From Butyricimonas muris (GTDB lineage Bacteria; Bacteroidota; Bacteroidia; Bacteroidales; Marinifilaceae): 64,000 bases of DNA. The stretch lies in NCBI RefSeq assembly GCF_046365375.1, contig NZ_JBKEIT010000004.1, positions 326,091 to 390,090 of the forward strand. Reading direction: 5' to 3'. This document shows, in pieces, positions 15,153-24,643 of this stretch (position 1 is the first letter of the stretch; every line of letters starts with the position of its first letter). Below the pieces are notes generated by a model that searched no databases, had not been told where the DNA came from, and was given only the letters and a program-made list of their open reading frames with translations. Both the position numbers and the translations under genes were made by a program.

Positions 15153-18100
15153 ATGAAAAAAAGGCGAAACTGCGCTTGGCCATACTATTGGAAGTCATGG
15201 CGCAAAATGTTAATGTTTATGAAATTATTGAGTGCGTTATTATTTGGTGTGTGCATGTCAGTGAGTGCCAGTGTGCTGTCGCAAAACGCAAAAGTGACTG
15301 TTGACCTGCAAAACGTGACATTAACCACGGTGTTGGAAGAACTGGGTAAACAGTCGAAGTGTGATTTCTTTTATAATTACGCTTTGATGCAGGCGAAAGG
15401 TGTGGTGAGCGTGAAGGCTGAAAACCGGGAGCTCGTGAAAGTTTTGGAAGAGTTACTGCCCGGTTTGGGCCTCACGTTTACTTTCGACCGGAATGTTGTT
15501 GTTATCCGGGAGAAAATAAGTGACGAGAAGCCGAAATCCGTGCGAGTGAAAGGGTACGTGTACGACAAGCAGAAGCAATCCATGCCGGGTGTGACGGTGA
15601 AAGTGGCAGGATTGACGATAGGTACGTCTACGAATGCCAAGGGATGGTTTGCGTTGGATTTGCCTATGATAACCGGAACGTTAGAATTCACTTTTATCGG
15701 GTTTAAAAAGAAGACGATTGATTTTACGGAGAAAATGGCGAAGGACACGCTTCGCATCACGATGGAAGAAGATGTTCAAGAATTGGATGAAACGGTTGTC
15801 GTGGCTTTCGGTGAGCAGAAAAAGGAGAGTGTGGTCTCTGCAATTACCACTGTGCGCCCGATGGACTTGAAATCTTCCAATAGTGATTTGACTGCCAGTT
15901 TCGCGGGAAAGATTGCCGGTATCGTGGGTTGGCAGACGGGAGGTATTCCCGGAGCGTTGACTGAGGAGGAAATGAACACGAAATTCTATATCCGTGGTAT
16001 CACTTCTTTCCAGACAGGAGCGAATATAGACCCGCTCATTTTACTTGATGGAGTGGAATCTTCGAAATTAGATTTGTCCCGAATCTCACCTGAGGATATC
16101 GAATCTTTTTCCGTGATGAAGGATGCTTCTGCCACGGCGATGTATGGTGCCCGGGGTGCGAACGGTGTAATCCTCGTAACGACCAAGAAAGGGGAGGCGG
16201 GAAATGTTTATACCTCCGTGCGTTACGAGGCGGTGATGTCTATGCCGACCCGGGAGATCGACGTGGTGAGTCCCGTGGATTACATGAAATTGTACAACGA
16301 GGCAAAACGTAGTCGCGATCCGAATGCCGCACCGGAGTATTCCGTGTTGGACATCAGTCGAAGGGAATCCAAAAATTATCCCTCTTGGGTGTATCCCGCC
16401 AACGATTGGTACAGCATTTTGTTCAAGGATTACAATGTCAACCATCGTTTGGGTGTGAATATCCGGGGAGGTTCCCGCGTGATGCAATACTATTCTTCCG
16501 TGAATTACGTGAGGGATATGGGGATGTTGAAGACCGACAGGTTGAATGAGTTTGACGTGAACATCAAGAATTCGACGCTCTCGTTTCGGGCAAATCTGAA
16601 CGTGAACCTTCACCCGAATATCAAATTGTTATTGAATTCCGTGACCAACTGGGACAAATACCATGGACCGTTAACAGACGTGAGGGCGGCTTATGAATTG
16701 GCATTCAAGGCTAATCCAGTGCGATTTGCGCCTACTTACCCGGCAGATGAAACGTATAATTGGAAGCATATCCGATTTGGAAACTATGGTTCGGGGGGAC
16801 CCAATGCTAATCCGTACGAGGCTATTCATATGGGATACGTAGATCGGAACCGATATTCTGTGACTAACAAATTGGAATATATCCATAATCTTTCATCTTT
16901 ACTCAAAGGGCTGGAAGTACGCGGGAGTGTGTCGCTTGCCAACGTGGGGTACTATTACCTTCCGTATCAAACAAAACCTTTCGAGTATGAATTGAGAAAA
17001 TATGACGAAGGAACCGGTAAGCACACGTTGTATGCATTGAACGGGAATGATGCCAAACGGACAATAGAAATGGGCGACAAGGAGCATACTTCCGAAACCC
17101 AATTGACATGGGAATTGCGGGCTCTCCACACGGCGGCATGGGGTGACCACCAAACTAGTCTGACAGCGGTGTTTAACGCTTTGGAGGCATCAAGTTCTGC
17201 CCCGGATGATTTTTTAAATTCCGTGGAAAGACGGAATATGGGTTTTTCTATGCGGGGTACTTACGGTTTTAAAGACCGCTATTTTGCAGAAGCTAGTTTC
17301 GGGTATAACGGTTCCGAGCGTTTTGCACGGAAAAACAAAGTGGGATTCTTCCCTGCTGGTGGTGTGGCTTGGGTGGCTTCCAGTGAACCATGGATGATGA
17401 GTACTTCCAATTGGTTGTCTTTCTTGAAATTCCGCCTCTCTTACGGTAAGGTGGGAAATGATGGGATCATTAATGAGCCGCGTTTCGTGCATTTGGAGCA
17501 GGTTACGCACTCGAATTCGCTTCAATCTCTTCGTCCCGGGGTGGATCATGCGTCAGGATGGAATGTTAAAGTTTATGCAAACGAAGATATAAAATGGGAG
17601 ATCGCCGAACAAGTGAACTTGGGATTGGAAGTGAAGTTATTCAACGGTATTGGAGAATTCACGGTGGATATTTACCAACAAGTGCGCCATAATATTTTGG
17701 ATTATCGTAGGACGATACCTGCTAATATCGGTATTCAAAGTTTTCAGTTGACAAATATCGGTAAAGCCCGTTCTCGGGGATTGGATTTTTCCGGCAAGAT
17801 ACAGCATGCTTTTTCTCCGGACTTCTGGATTATTTTGAATGGGACTTTCACTTATAATAAGGCTATTTTCTTGGAACTGGACGAAGCAACTGATAAACCC
17901 AAGTGGCAGAGTAAAATCGGGCACGAGCTGTCTCAGGCGGTTGGATATATCGATCAGGGATTGTTCCGTGACGAGATGGAGATTGCTAATGCGGCCCATC
18001 AAGACGGGGATGTGATGCCGGGTGATATTCGTTATCGGGATATCGATGGGAATGGTACTATTGACATTAATGATGCCGTGCATATCGGTTTTCCGGAAAC

Positions 18101-18611
18101 ACCGCGGATTACTTACGGTTTTGGCGGATTTGTCAATTACAAAAATATTGAATTCTCTTTCTCGTTCCAAGGTTCCGGGCGTCGCGGTTTTTTTATTAAT
18201 CCCAAGAATGTTTCACCTTTTTATGCCGGTACGGTACTTCAGGCAATTGCCGATGACCATTGGACGGTAGATAATATGAGTACACGTCCTTTGTGGCCGC
18301 GATTGTCCCCGAATAGTATCACGCACCATAATCCCCAAGAGAATTGGTATAATTACAATACGGGAGCCTACAAGAGTACTTATTTCATGCGAGAGTGTAG
18401 TTTCCTGCGTTGCACGGGATTGGAATTGGCGTATAATCTGCCTGACAGGATAAAAAACAAATTGCGAATGCAGAACTTGAAAGTGTTTGTGCGGGCAAAC
18501 AACCCGTTTATCATCTCTAATTTTGATTTATGGGACGTGGAGTTGGGCGAGAACGGTTTCAATTACCCAATACAAAAAACCTATGCCGTGGGATTGAATT
18601 TTAGTTTCTAA
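15153..18611 (+). CDS. SusC/RagA-family TonB-dependent transporter with STN domain, locus 1
   Basis: This outer-membrane barrel imports a ligand with its SusD lid, powered by TonB. The start MKKRRN (15153) precedes a signal peptide ending near SASVLSQ; ATG 15129 would add 8 residues. The order is: STN domain (VTVDLQNVTLTTVLEEL, about residues 45-115), carboxypeptidase-regulatory-like domain (VRVKGYVYDKQKQSMPGVTV, about 130-215), plug with the SusC signature (VMKDASATAMYGARGANGV), then a barrel ending in GLNFSF. The STN domain marks it as a signalling receptor for the adjacent FecR. The length, about 1,150 residues, is normal for the STN type. The ligand is unknown; no carbohydrate enzyme lies nearby. 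Confidence 0.94.
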   Translation: MKKRRNCAWPYYWKSWRKMLMFMKLLSALLFGVCMSVSASVLSQNAKVTVDLQNVTLTTVLEELGKQSKCDFFYNYALMQAKGVVSVKAENRELVKVLEELLPGLGLTFTFDRNVVVIREKISDEKPKSVRVKGYVYDKQKQSMPGVTVKVAGLTIGTSTNAKGWFALDLPMITGTLEFTFIGFKKKTIDFTEKMAKDTLRITMEEDVQELDETVVVAFGEQKKESVVSAITTVRPMDLKSSNSDLTASFAGKIAGIVGWQTGGIPGALTEEEMNTKFYIRGITSFQTGANIDPLILLDGVESSKLDLSRISPEDIESFSVMKDASATAMYGARGANGVILVTTKKGEAGNVYTSVRYEAVMSMPTREIDVVSPVDYMKLYNEAKRSRDPNAAPEYSVLDISRRESKNYPSWVYPANDWYSILFKDYNVNHRLGVNIRGGSRVMQYYSSVNYVRDMGMLKTDRLNEFDVNIKNSTLSFRANLNVNLHPNIKLLLNSVTNWDKYHGPLTDVRAAYELAFKANPVRFAPTYPADETYNWKHIRFGNYGSGGPNANPYEAIHMGYVDRNRYSVTNKLEYIHNLSSLLKGLEVRGSVSLANVGYYYLPYQTKPFEYELRKYDEGTGKHTLYALNGNDAKRTIEMGDKEHTSETQLTWELRALHTAAWGDHQTSLTAVFNALEASSSAPDDFLNSVERRNMGFSMRGTYGFKDRYFAEASFGYNGSERFARKNKVGFFPAGGVAWVASSEPWMMSTSNWLSFLKFRLSYGKVGNDGIINEPRFVHLEQVTHSNSLQSLRPGVDHASGWNVKVYANEDIKWEIAEQVNLGLEVKLFNGIGEFTVDIYQQVRHNILDYRRTIPANIGIQSFQLTNIGKARSRGLDFSGKIQHAFSPDFWIILNGTFTYNKAIFLELDEATDKPKWQSKIGHELSQAVGYIDQGLFRDEMEIANAAHQDGDVMPGDIRYRDIDGNGTIDINDAVHIGFPETPRITYGFGGFVNYKNIEFSFSFQGSGRRGFFINPKNVSPFYAGTVLQAIADDHWTVDNMSTRPLWPRLSPNSITHHNPQENWYNYNTGAYKSTYFMRECSFLRCTGLELAYNLPDRIKNKLRMQNLKVFVRANNPFIISNFDLWDVELGENGFNYPIQKTYAVGLNFSF

Positions 18612-18631
18612 TGTTAAATGTATTATGATAT

Positions 18632-20599
18632 ATGAAAAAGCTATTATGTACTGTCGGCCTTTCCGTTTTGCTTTGGTGCGGATGCAAGGACTATCTGGAT
18701 ATCGTGCCGGAAGGCGATGTTGACACGATTGAAACTATTTTTGAACAGCGAAGTCAGGTGCTCGAATGGGTAGAAACTTGCTATTCGTGGATTCCGGGTA
18801 TGGCAAATATTCCGAATAATATCGGGTTAACCGGGGCGGACGAATTGGTGGCAAACGATTATTTGCGTTTATATAGAAGATATCCATTCAACTCCTTGTT
18901 TATAGGGGATGGACTGCAATCAGCCTCTAACCCGTATTGTGGAAAATGGGAAAATACCAGTTTTTATGCTGCCATCCGTTATTGCAATACGCTCTTCGAA
19001 CATATCGGGGAGACACACAATATGCAGGAAGAGGAGAAAGCCCAATGGGTGGCAGAGGTAAAGGCTGTAAAGGCATTTTATTATTTTGAATTGATTCGTA
19101 TGTACGGGTCTATTATCTTGATTCCGCAGAATATAGACGTGACGGCTTCCACTGAAGAGATGAAATTTCCTCGAAGTCATGTGGATACATGTTTCAACGA
19201 GGTGGTTCGCCTATTGGATGAGGCGATACCGGTGTTGTATGCTTATAACCAGAAGGAGTTGTCGCGGCGAGGTTATTTCACCAAGGAATCTGCTTTGGCA
19301 TTGAAGGCGAAAGCGTTGGTGTATCAGGCGTCCGACTTATTTAATGGTAATGAGTTCTATGCGGATTTTACGAATAAAAACGGAGAATTGCTTTTCAGTA
19401 AAGTGAAAGACAAGGAAAAATGGCGGCGTGCAGCAGAGGCTTGTGATGAGGCTGTCCGTGTTTGCGAGCAATACGGTTGGGCACTGAAACAGGGCACTTC
19501 AGGGAAAGCAACAAATTTATTGAATGTTATGACAGACGTGGAGAATTCTGTATTGATGGATTCTTATGATGAGGTTGGAGAGATTCTTTTTCAGTCAAAA
19601 ATGCCAAATACAGACCCGTACATAGAAAATCATTTGTACAGTTATATTCTTCCTCGTTTGGAAACGGATTGGAATCATCGGAACGATAAATTGTTAGGTT
19701 GTCTTTCTCCTTCCTTGAAGATGGTGGAAATGTATTACACGGAGAACGGGTTGCCGATAGACATGGATAAAAATTGGATGTTTGATGATCGTTACCAAAT
19801 GGGACGGGAAACCGATATGACCGTTTACACGAAGGTTATTCCCGAGGGAACCGATGTATTGAACCTGCATTTGCGGCGTGAACCCCGTTTTTATGCTTGT
19901 ATTGCGGCTGACCGTACTTATTGGCAGCGGGGAGGAGAGAAAGTGAATGCTTGGGATGCTGATAATAATTTGTTGGTGCAAGCTTACCGGGGTGAGAAAT
20001 TCGGATCGGTTTATGCTTCTATTGTTACACAGACGGCTCAAAATCAAAGCGGGTATTGGCTGAAAAAACATACCTATTCGGATATTCGGACTAATCAATA
20101 CCCGCAGAATGTTCAAACGAAAGCAAACGCTCCTTTCCCCTTATTGCGTTTGGCGGAATTGTACCTGATGCAGGCGGAGGCATGGAACGAGTATTTGGAT
20201 GAGCCGGATAATCGGGTGTACGATCCTATCGACAAAGTACGGGAACGGGCTGGTATTCCTGATGTTCGGAAAGCTTGGACGGAATACAGCACACACCCGG
20301 AAATGGTGACGACAAAAATGGGTATGCGCACGATTATTCGTCGGGAAACAAATATAGAATTAGCTTTCGAGGGGCACCGTTTTTGGAATCTTCGTCGTTG
20401 GAAGATTGCCCATGAGGAATTGAATGAGCCTCTGTACGGTTGGAATGTGTTGGGAGAGGATGCCGAGACGTTCTATAATCACGGGGAGCCTGTGATTGTA
20501 TGGCGTAAACGAGGATTTTCTGCTCCGAAGGATTATCTTTTCCCCATTCGTAGCGAGGAAGCACAAGTGTCCGGTGTGGTACAGAATCCGGGATGGTAA
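18632..20599 (+). CDS. SusD/RagB-family surface lipoprotein, locus 1
   Basis: SusD proteins cap the SusC barrel on the cell surface and bind the ligand. The lipoprotein signal MKKLLCTVGLSVLLWCGC ends in a Cys at about residue 18. The SusD N-terminal signature (KDYLDIVPEGDVDT) follows, then TPR-like helices (AEVKAVKAFYYFELIRMYG). The C-terminal half has LRLAELYLMQAEAWNE and RRETNIELAFEGHRFWNLRRW, both typical of RagB/SusD. At 655 residues it is longer than the usual 500-600. It follows susC by 20 bases. Confidence 0.94.
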   Translation: MKKLLCTVGLSVLLWCGCKDYLDIVPEGDVDTIETIFEQRSQVLEWVETCYSWIPGMANIPNNIGLTGADELVANDYLRLYRRYPFNSLFIGDGLQSASNPYCGKWENTSFYAAIRYCNTLFEHIGETHNMQEEEKAQWVAEVKAVKAFYYFELIRMYGSIILIPQNIDVTASTEEMKFPRSHVDTCFNEVVRLLDEAIPVLYAYNQKELSRRGYFTKESALALKAKALVYQASDLFNGNEFYADFTNKNGELLFSKVKDKEKWRRAAEACDEAVRVCEQYGWALKQGTSGKATNLLNVMTDVENSVLMDSYDEVGEILFQSKMPNTDPYIENHLYSYILPRLETDWNHRNDKLLGCLSPSLKMVEMYYTENGLPIDMDKNWMFDDRYQMGRETDMTVYTKVIPEGTDVLNLHLRREPRFYACIAADRTYWQRGGEKVNAWDADNNLLVQAYRGEKFGSVYASIVTQTAQNQSGYWLKKHTYSDIRTNQYPQNVQTKANAPFPLLRLAELYLMQAEAWNEYLDEPDNRVYDPIDKVRERAGIPDVRKAWTEYSTHPEMVTTKMGMRTIIRRETNIELAFEGHRFWNLRRWKIAHEELNEPLYGWNVLGEDAETFYNHGEPVIVWRKRGFSAPKDYLFPIRSEEAQVSGVVQNPGW

Positions 20600-20622
20600 A
20601 TGAATTTAAAATTTGAAGTGAT

Positions 20623-21909
20623 ATGAAAAATTCAATATTGATATTATTGCTGATATTCGGGTTGTTCGCGTGCGACGACGACGAGACTCGTTTGGATGTT
20701 TCTATTCCTGAAGATAGTATTTGGTTTACTCCGGTAAACGGAGGGGCGGTAATGCATTACAATATCCCCGGTCCCACGGATATTTATGCCGTGCGGGCAC
20801 GTTACACGGATGCACAAGGAAAAATGATGGAGGTATCTTCCAGTGTTTTCGTTGATACACTTTCCCTTTTAGGATTTAATGAGGCCCGGGAGAATGTCCC
20901 GGTGGAAATCGTGTTCACGAATAAAAACAACGTGGAGTCGGAGCCTATACACCGTACGTTTAGCACCTTGGTTTCCGGTCCGTATGCTTTTCTCGATAAC
21001 GTGGAGATTGAAGAAGCTTGGAACGGGGTGTATTTGCGTTCCAATTACACGGGAGAAGTGACGGGGCTGGTCAACGTGTACTACGTGGGACTAAATGCTT
21101 ATACCCAGAAAATGGATACTTTGTTCGCGGATCACATGACGATAACGAGTGGAGAAAGTGAACAGTTTTTCGAAATAAACTTTGATGATGAGGAAAATAC
21201 TGTTATCGTGGAAGCGGAAGATTACAGGGGATACATTGCGCATAAGCGGATTTGGAAGGGAATAAAAGGTTATGCTTCGGAACAATTGCCTGCTTCCGAG
21301 TTCGAGGTGACAGATCCGGGGAATTGGAGTTTGGAGGATCCAACTCAGAAATTAGGTATTCAATACCTGACGGATGGAGACATCAAAGGTGCTACCCGTC
21401 TGGCAAACGGTAAATCTGCGGAATTTTTCACGTATTGTACTAAAAACGGTGCTATGGGAAGTTATGTGCTGGTCGACATGAAACAGTCCCGTGTAGCGGC
21501 TTCCGTGCGTTTGTATTTGTTTTTTAGCATGAATGATGCCGGTATATATACGTATGGCCCATTTAATCAAAATTATAATGACAGGTTGCCATGTGATATC
21601 AAGATATACGCCTCGAATGATGCTAATGATGATGCCGGTTGGGTGTTATTGGGAAATTATTACACGAATCCGAATGAACCTGCTGCCAACGGATGGGGAA
21701 ATAGTTATGTGGGTCCTTTGAAAACTAAAGAACAAATGGATGCTATTGATCCGCGTTATTGCGAGGTGGTTTTCAAATTGAGCGAGGACACGTACCGATT
21801 TTTGAAAGTACAGGTAGATGATGTGTTTAACACGAATCCGATTTTCTCCAATATGAATGAGAATGTGTCCTACCATGAATTGGAAGTTTACGTGAAAAAA
21901 GAGAATTAA
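20623..21909 (+). CDS. Surface lipoprotein with DUF4959/DUF5000-type domains, locus 1
   Basis: A lipoprotein signal (MKNSILILLLIFGLFAC, Cys near residue 17) precedes two fibronectin/Ig-like segments (about 30-220). The C-terminal domain (about 240-428) looks like a discoidin or F5/8-type fold (YLTDGDIKGATRL, CDIKIYASNDANDDAGW, YRFLKVQV). I associate this layout with the DUF4959-DUF5126-DUF5000 lipoproteins found behind susD genes. It is probably an accessory surface ligand-binding protein. It lies 23 bases after susD and 3 bases before the next lipoprotein gene. Confidence 0.8.
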   Translation: MKNSILILLLIFGLFACDDDETRLDVSIPEDSIWFTPVNGGAVMHYNIPGPTDIYAVRARYTDAQGKMMEVSSSVFVDTLSLLGFNEARENVPVEIVFTNKNNVESEPIHRTFSTLVSGPYAFLDNVEIEEAWNGVYLRSNYTGEVTGLVNVYYVGLNAYTQKMDTLFADHMTITSGESEQFFEINFDDEENTVIVEAEDYRGYIAHKRIWKGIKGYASEQLPASEFEVTDPGNWSLEDPTQKLGIQYLTDGDIKGATRLANGKSAEFFTYCTKNGAMGSYVLVDMKQSRVAASVRLYLFFSMNDAGIYTYGPFNQNYNDRLPCDIKIYASNDANDDAGWVLLGNYYTNPNEPAANGWGNSYVGPLKTKEQMDAIDPRYCEVVFKLSEDTYRFLKVQVDDVFNTNPIFSNMNENVSYHELEVYVKKEN

Positions 21910-21912
21910 ATT

Positions 21913-23415
21913 ATGAAGCAGATATATTTATTATTAGGCATCGTACTTCTTGCTTTGGTTGGGTGCCGCGAAAGTTTGGAAGACACGATTAGCGATTATA
22001 CCGGAGACGGACCGGTTCGCTACGTGGGTATGTGTTCGAACGTGACCGTGGAGTCCGGTTGGAAACGTCTGACTGTAAAATGGAAAAATAGCTTGGATCC
22101 TAATGTAGTGGAGAATAAGGTCACTTGTTCTGCGGGTTCTTACGTGTTCGATACGGTGGTGCCGGCAGCAGTAGAAGAATGTGTGATCCGTGGGTTGGAG
22201 GATGCTTCTTACGAGATTACTGTGAGAGCTATTGACGATAAAGGGAATGCTTCGTTGACAACGAATGAGGTGAAATATGGTCGGCCATACACGGACAATC
22301 ACGAAGAGGTGATCGGATTTACTCGCGGGATCATGAAACACTTTTTCGTGAAAAACAATTTGGTATTGTTTTACGGGACATGGAATGCAAATATTGAGCG
22401 TTTCTGGTTGGAATACACGGGTACGGACAACGTGAAACGGGAGCATGAATTGAATGCAGCCGAATTTGCGAAGAAGTTTGTTCTCGTGGAAGATGTGCAG
22501 GTTGGAAAGCCCGTCGTGTTAAAACGGCGTGGACGGTTGGCGAATTGCCCTGACGAGATTGCTTTTGCGGATTACACGTTGCCACATGAACCGACGTTAC
22601 TTTCCGATTTCAAATTGGCGATGCGTGAACGTTACGGGGAAACTGATTTTAAGGCTGATTTTTTGAACCGGACGGAATTGGAGTTGGATTATGACCTTGT
22701 TTCTTTGGAGGATATTTTGGCATTCCCGAATCTCACGAAGTTGGTATTGGGTAAAAATCGGTATATGACTAGTGACAAGATGACGAATTCCAGCGAATTA
22801 TCCGATTCGAAAAGGGCATTGAGCCTTTTTTGCCTTGATGTGGCGGGAAAATTTCTGCAGGGATTGGAGGTCGAGCGTTATAACACACATTATTTTCCCG
22901 AGGGTACGGCAGGAATCACGGACATGAAGGATGCGAATTTGGTAGATTTAGATGCGTTGACAACCTTGGATATGACGGGTTGGACGGTAAACTGTTCGCC
23001 GGAGGTACCGGGTTTCGATGGGAATAGTTTGTTGGACGATAATGCCAAGACAATTTGGAAACCTCTCCAGCATTCCGGTACTGCACGTACTTTTGAATTG
23101 ACGGTTGATATGAAAAGTATTCGCTCGATAAATGGTTTGAAAGTGATGCAGGCCGATGTTGCCGGTGTTGATATTAACTTTTTACCGATAGGAGTGAAAA
23201 TCCGCGTGTCCGGAAATGGGATAGATTGGCAAAACCCCACTTACGTGGAGGAAAATACTTTGGGAGGAGCCCCGGGAGAGGCCACCTTGATTCGGTTTAA
23301 TCGGCAATATGATATTCGTTATATCCGGGTGATGGTGTCAGATCGCCGTTATCAAACGAGCAACCAAGCTAGTTTAGGAACTCTTTTGGGAGATATCGTT
23401 CCGTTTCAGGAATAA
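21913..23415 (+). CDS. Surface lipoprotein with DUF4998-type and discoidin-like domains, locus 1
   Basis: The lipoprotein signal MKQIYLLLGIVLLALVGC ends with the Cys near residue 18. The N-terminal region (GWKRLTVKWKNSLDPNV, VRAIDDKGNASL) is fibronectin-like and fits DUF4998. The C-terminal 150 residues resemble a discoidin (F5/8 type C) domain (SLLDDNAKTIWKP, GVKIRVSGNGIDWQ, YDIRYIRVMVSD). It is a likely second accessory binding protein on the surface. It ends directly at the TlpA gene, which shows tight operon packing. The exact ligand is unknown. Confidence 0.78.
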   Translation: MKQIYLLLGIVLLALVGCRESLEDTISDYTGDGPVRYVGMCSNVTVESGWKRLTVKWKNSLDPNVVENKVTCSAGSYVFDTVVPAAVEECVIRGLEDASYEITVRAIDDKGNASLTTNEVKYGRPYTDNHEEVIGFTRGIMKHFFVKNNLVLFYGTWNANIERFWLEYTGTDNVKREHELNAAEFAKKFVLVEDVQVGKPVVLKRRGRLANCPDEIAFADYTLPHEPTLLSDFKLAMRERYGETDFKADFLNRTELELDYDLVSLEDILAFPNLTKLVLGKNRYMTSDKMTNSSELSDSKRALSLFCLDVAGKFLQGLEVERYNTHYFPEGTAGITDMKDANLVDLDALTTLDMTGWTVNCSPEVPGFDGNSLLDDNAKTIWKPLQHSGTARTFELTVDMKSIRSINGLKVMQADVAGVDINFLPIGVKIRVSGNGIDWQNPTYVEENTLGGAPGEATLIRFNRQYDIRYIRVMVSDRRYQTSNQASLGTLLGDIVPFQE

Positions 23416-23439
23416 TTGTTGAACAAATTAGGTAAAATA

Positions 23440-24510
23440 ATGAATAAAATATTAGGAATAATCATGTTGGTCATGGGAGTATCCATGACCGGCATGGCAC
23501 AGGAGGGGTTTAAAATTACCGCTCAAACCCAAGGTATGGCTGATGGGAAAATGTACTTGATATCGGATGCTGCCGATACGTTGGCGATAGCGGATATGGA
23601 GAACGGGGCTTTTGTCCTGACCGGGAAAGTCGACGTGGGGCAAGTGGCTTACATTATGACGGCAGATCGCAAGGGCGTAATTCCGGTGATGTTGGAAAAT
23701 GCGGAGTTCAACGTGACGGCTAATGCGCAAATGGTGTACGTGGAAGGAGGGGCGATGCAGAGTCTTTACAATGATTTCCAGTCAATCAATGCCAGCTTGT
23801 TGCAGGAAAGAAAACGTTTGGAAAAAGAAATGCAGGCTGCCATGCAGGAACAAAACCAGATGAAAGCACAGGCGCTGAACCAGCAGTACGAGCAATTCAT
23901 GAAGAGGGCACAAGAGGCGGAGATGAATCTTTTGAAAGCGAATAACAACACGTTCGTGGCGGCTTACGTTATTACTCAATCCATGCAGCAAGTGAGTCCT
24001 GAGTTTTTGAAAGAGAGGTATAATTTGTTAGGTGATGAGGCGAAGGCGTCTGCTTCGGGAATGGCGATAGCGGATATGATTGCCCGTTACGAGATGTTGG
24101 AACCGGGACACGTGGCACCTAATTTTATCACTCAAACGGTGGAAGGTGACACTATCTCTTTGCATGGCATCAAGGGGAAAGTGAAGATTTTGGACTTTTG
24201 GGCATCATGGTGTGCTCCTTGCCGTCAAGAAACCCCTAATCTGGTGAAATTGTACAAAAATTACCGGGGTAAGGGTTTGGAAATCTTTAGTGTTTCTCTT
24301 GATAAGCAACCACATGATTGGGCAAAAGCGATCTCCGAGGATGGCATGATATGGAAACATGGTATCGACCCGAATTCCCAGATTGCCGGTCTGTATTGTT
24401 TGAAAAGTATCCCTTGCATGATATTGTTGGACGAGAATAACCGTATCATCGCCAAAAATCTCCGCGGGGCACAACTCCAGAAAAAAGTAGCAGAATTGCT
24501 GAAAAAATAA
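23440..24510 (+). CDS. TlpA-family thiol:disulfide oxidoreductase with DUF4369, locus 1
   Basis: The chosen start is ATG 23440 (MNKILGIIMLVMGVSMTGMAQ), which gives a clean signal peptide; a TTG at 23416 is possible but weaker. An N-terminal DUF4369-type domain (about 22-110) is followed by a glutamine- and lysine-rich coiled segment (about 115-170). An AhpC/TSA-thioredoxin domain with the active-site motif WASWCAPCRQE follows. The protein is periplasmic and may reduce or exchange disulfides in the imported ligand or in partner proteins. It is the last gene of locus 1, followed by a hairpin at 24540. Why such proteins accompany susCD genes is not established. Confidence 0.88.
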   Translation: MNKILGIIMLVMGVSMTGMAQEGFKITAQTQGMADGKMYLISDAADTLAIADMENGAFVLTGKVDVGQVAYIMTADRKGVIPVMLENAEFNVTANAQMVYVEGGAMQSLYNDFQSINASLLQERKRLEKEMQAAMQEQNQMKAQALNQQYEQFMKRAQEAEMNLLKANNNTFVAAYVITQSMQQVSPEFLKERYNLLGDEAKASASGMAIADMIARYEMLEPGHVAPNFITQTVEGDTISLHGIKGKVKILDFWASWCAPCRQETPNLVKLYKNYRGKGLEIFSVSLDKQPHDWAKAISEDGMIWKHGIDPNSQIAGLYCLKSIPCMILLDENNRIIAKNLRGAQLQKKVAELLKK

Positions 24511-24539
24511 TAGTCTTTTTCTGATGAACTATTTGTGAT

Positions 24540-24561
24540 GAGGTGTGTTTTTACACACCTC
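24540..24561 (+). terminator. Hairpin at the end of locus 1
   Basis: GAGGTGTGT (24540-24548) pairs perfectly with ACACACCTC (24553-24561) around a TTTT loop. The T tract is poor, so termination is likely but not certain. Confidence 0.6.
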
Positions 24562-24609
24562 CCTTGCTAATATTGGGATGCGTGAAATATAAGAGTCGAA
24601 AAATTGTCC

Positions 24610-24617
24610 TATCTTTG
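24610..24617 (+). promoter_or_regulatory. -7 element before the AAA-ATPase/nuclease gene
   Basis: TATCTTTG matches TAnnTTTG. It lies 34 bases before the preferred ATG at 24644; no clear -33 is visible. Confidence 0.45.
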
Positions 24618-24643
24618 CAAAGATGACATTAAAATGTAGTGTT

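Noticed and set aside
24511..24622. Insertion-sequence end between locus 1 and the ATPase gene
   Set aside because: The inverted repeat at 24540-24561 is a simple hairpin with a 4-base loop; there is no transposase or target-site duplication.
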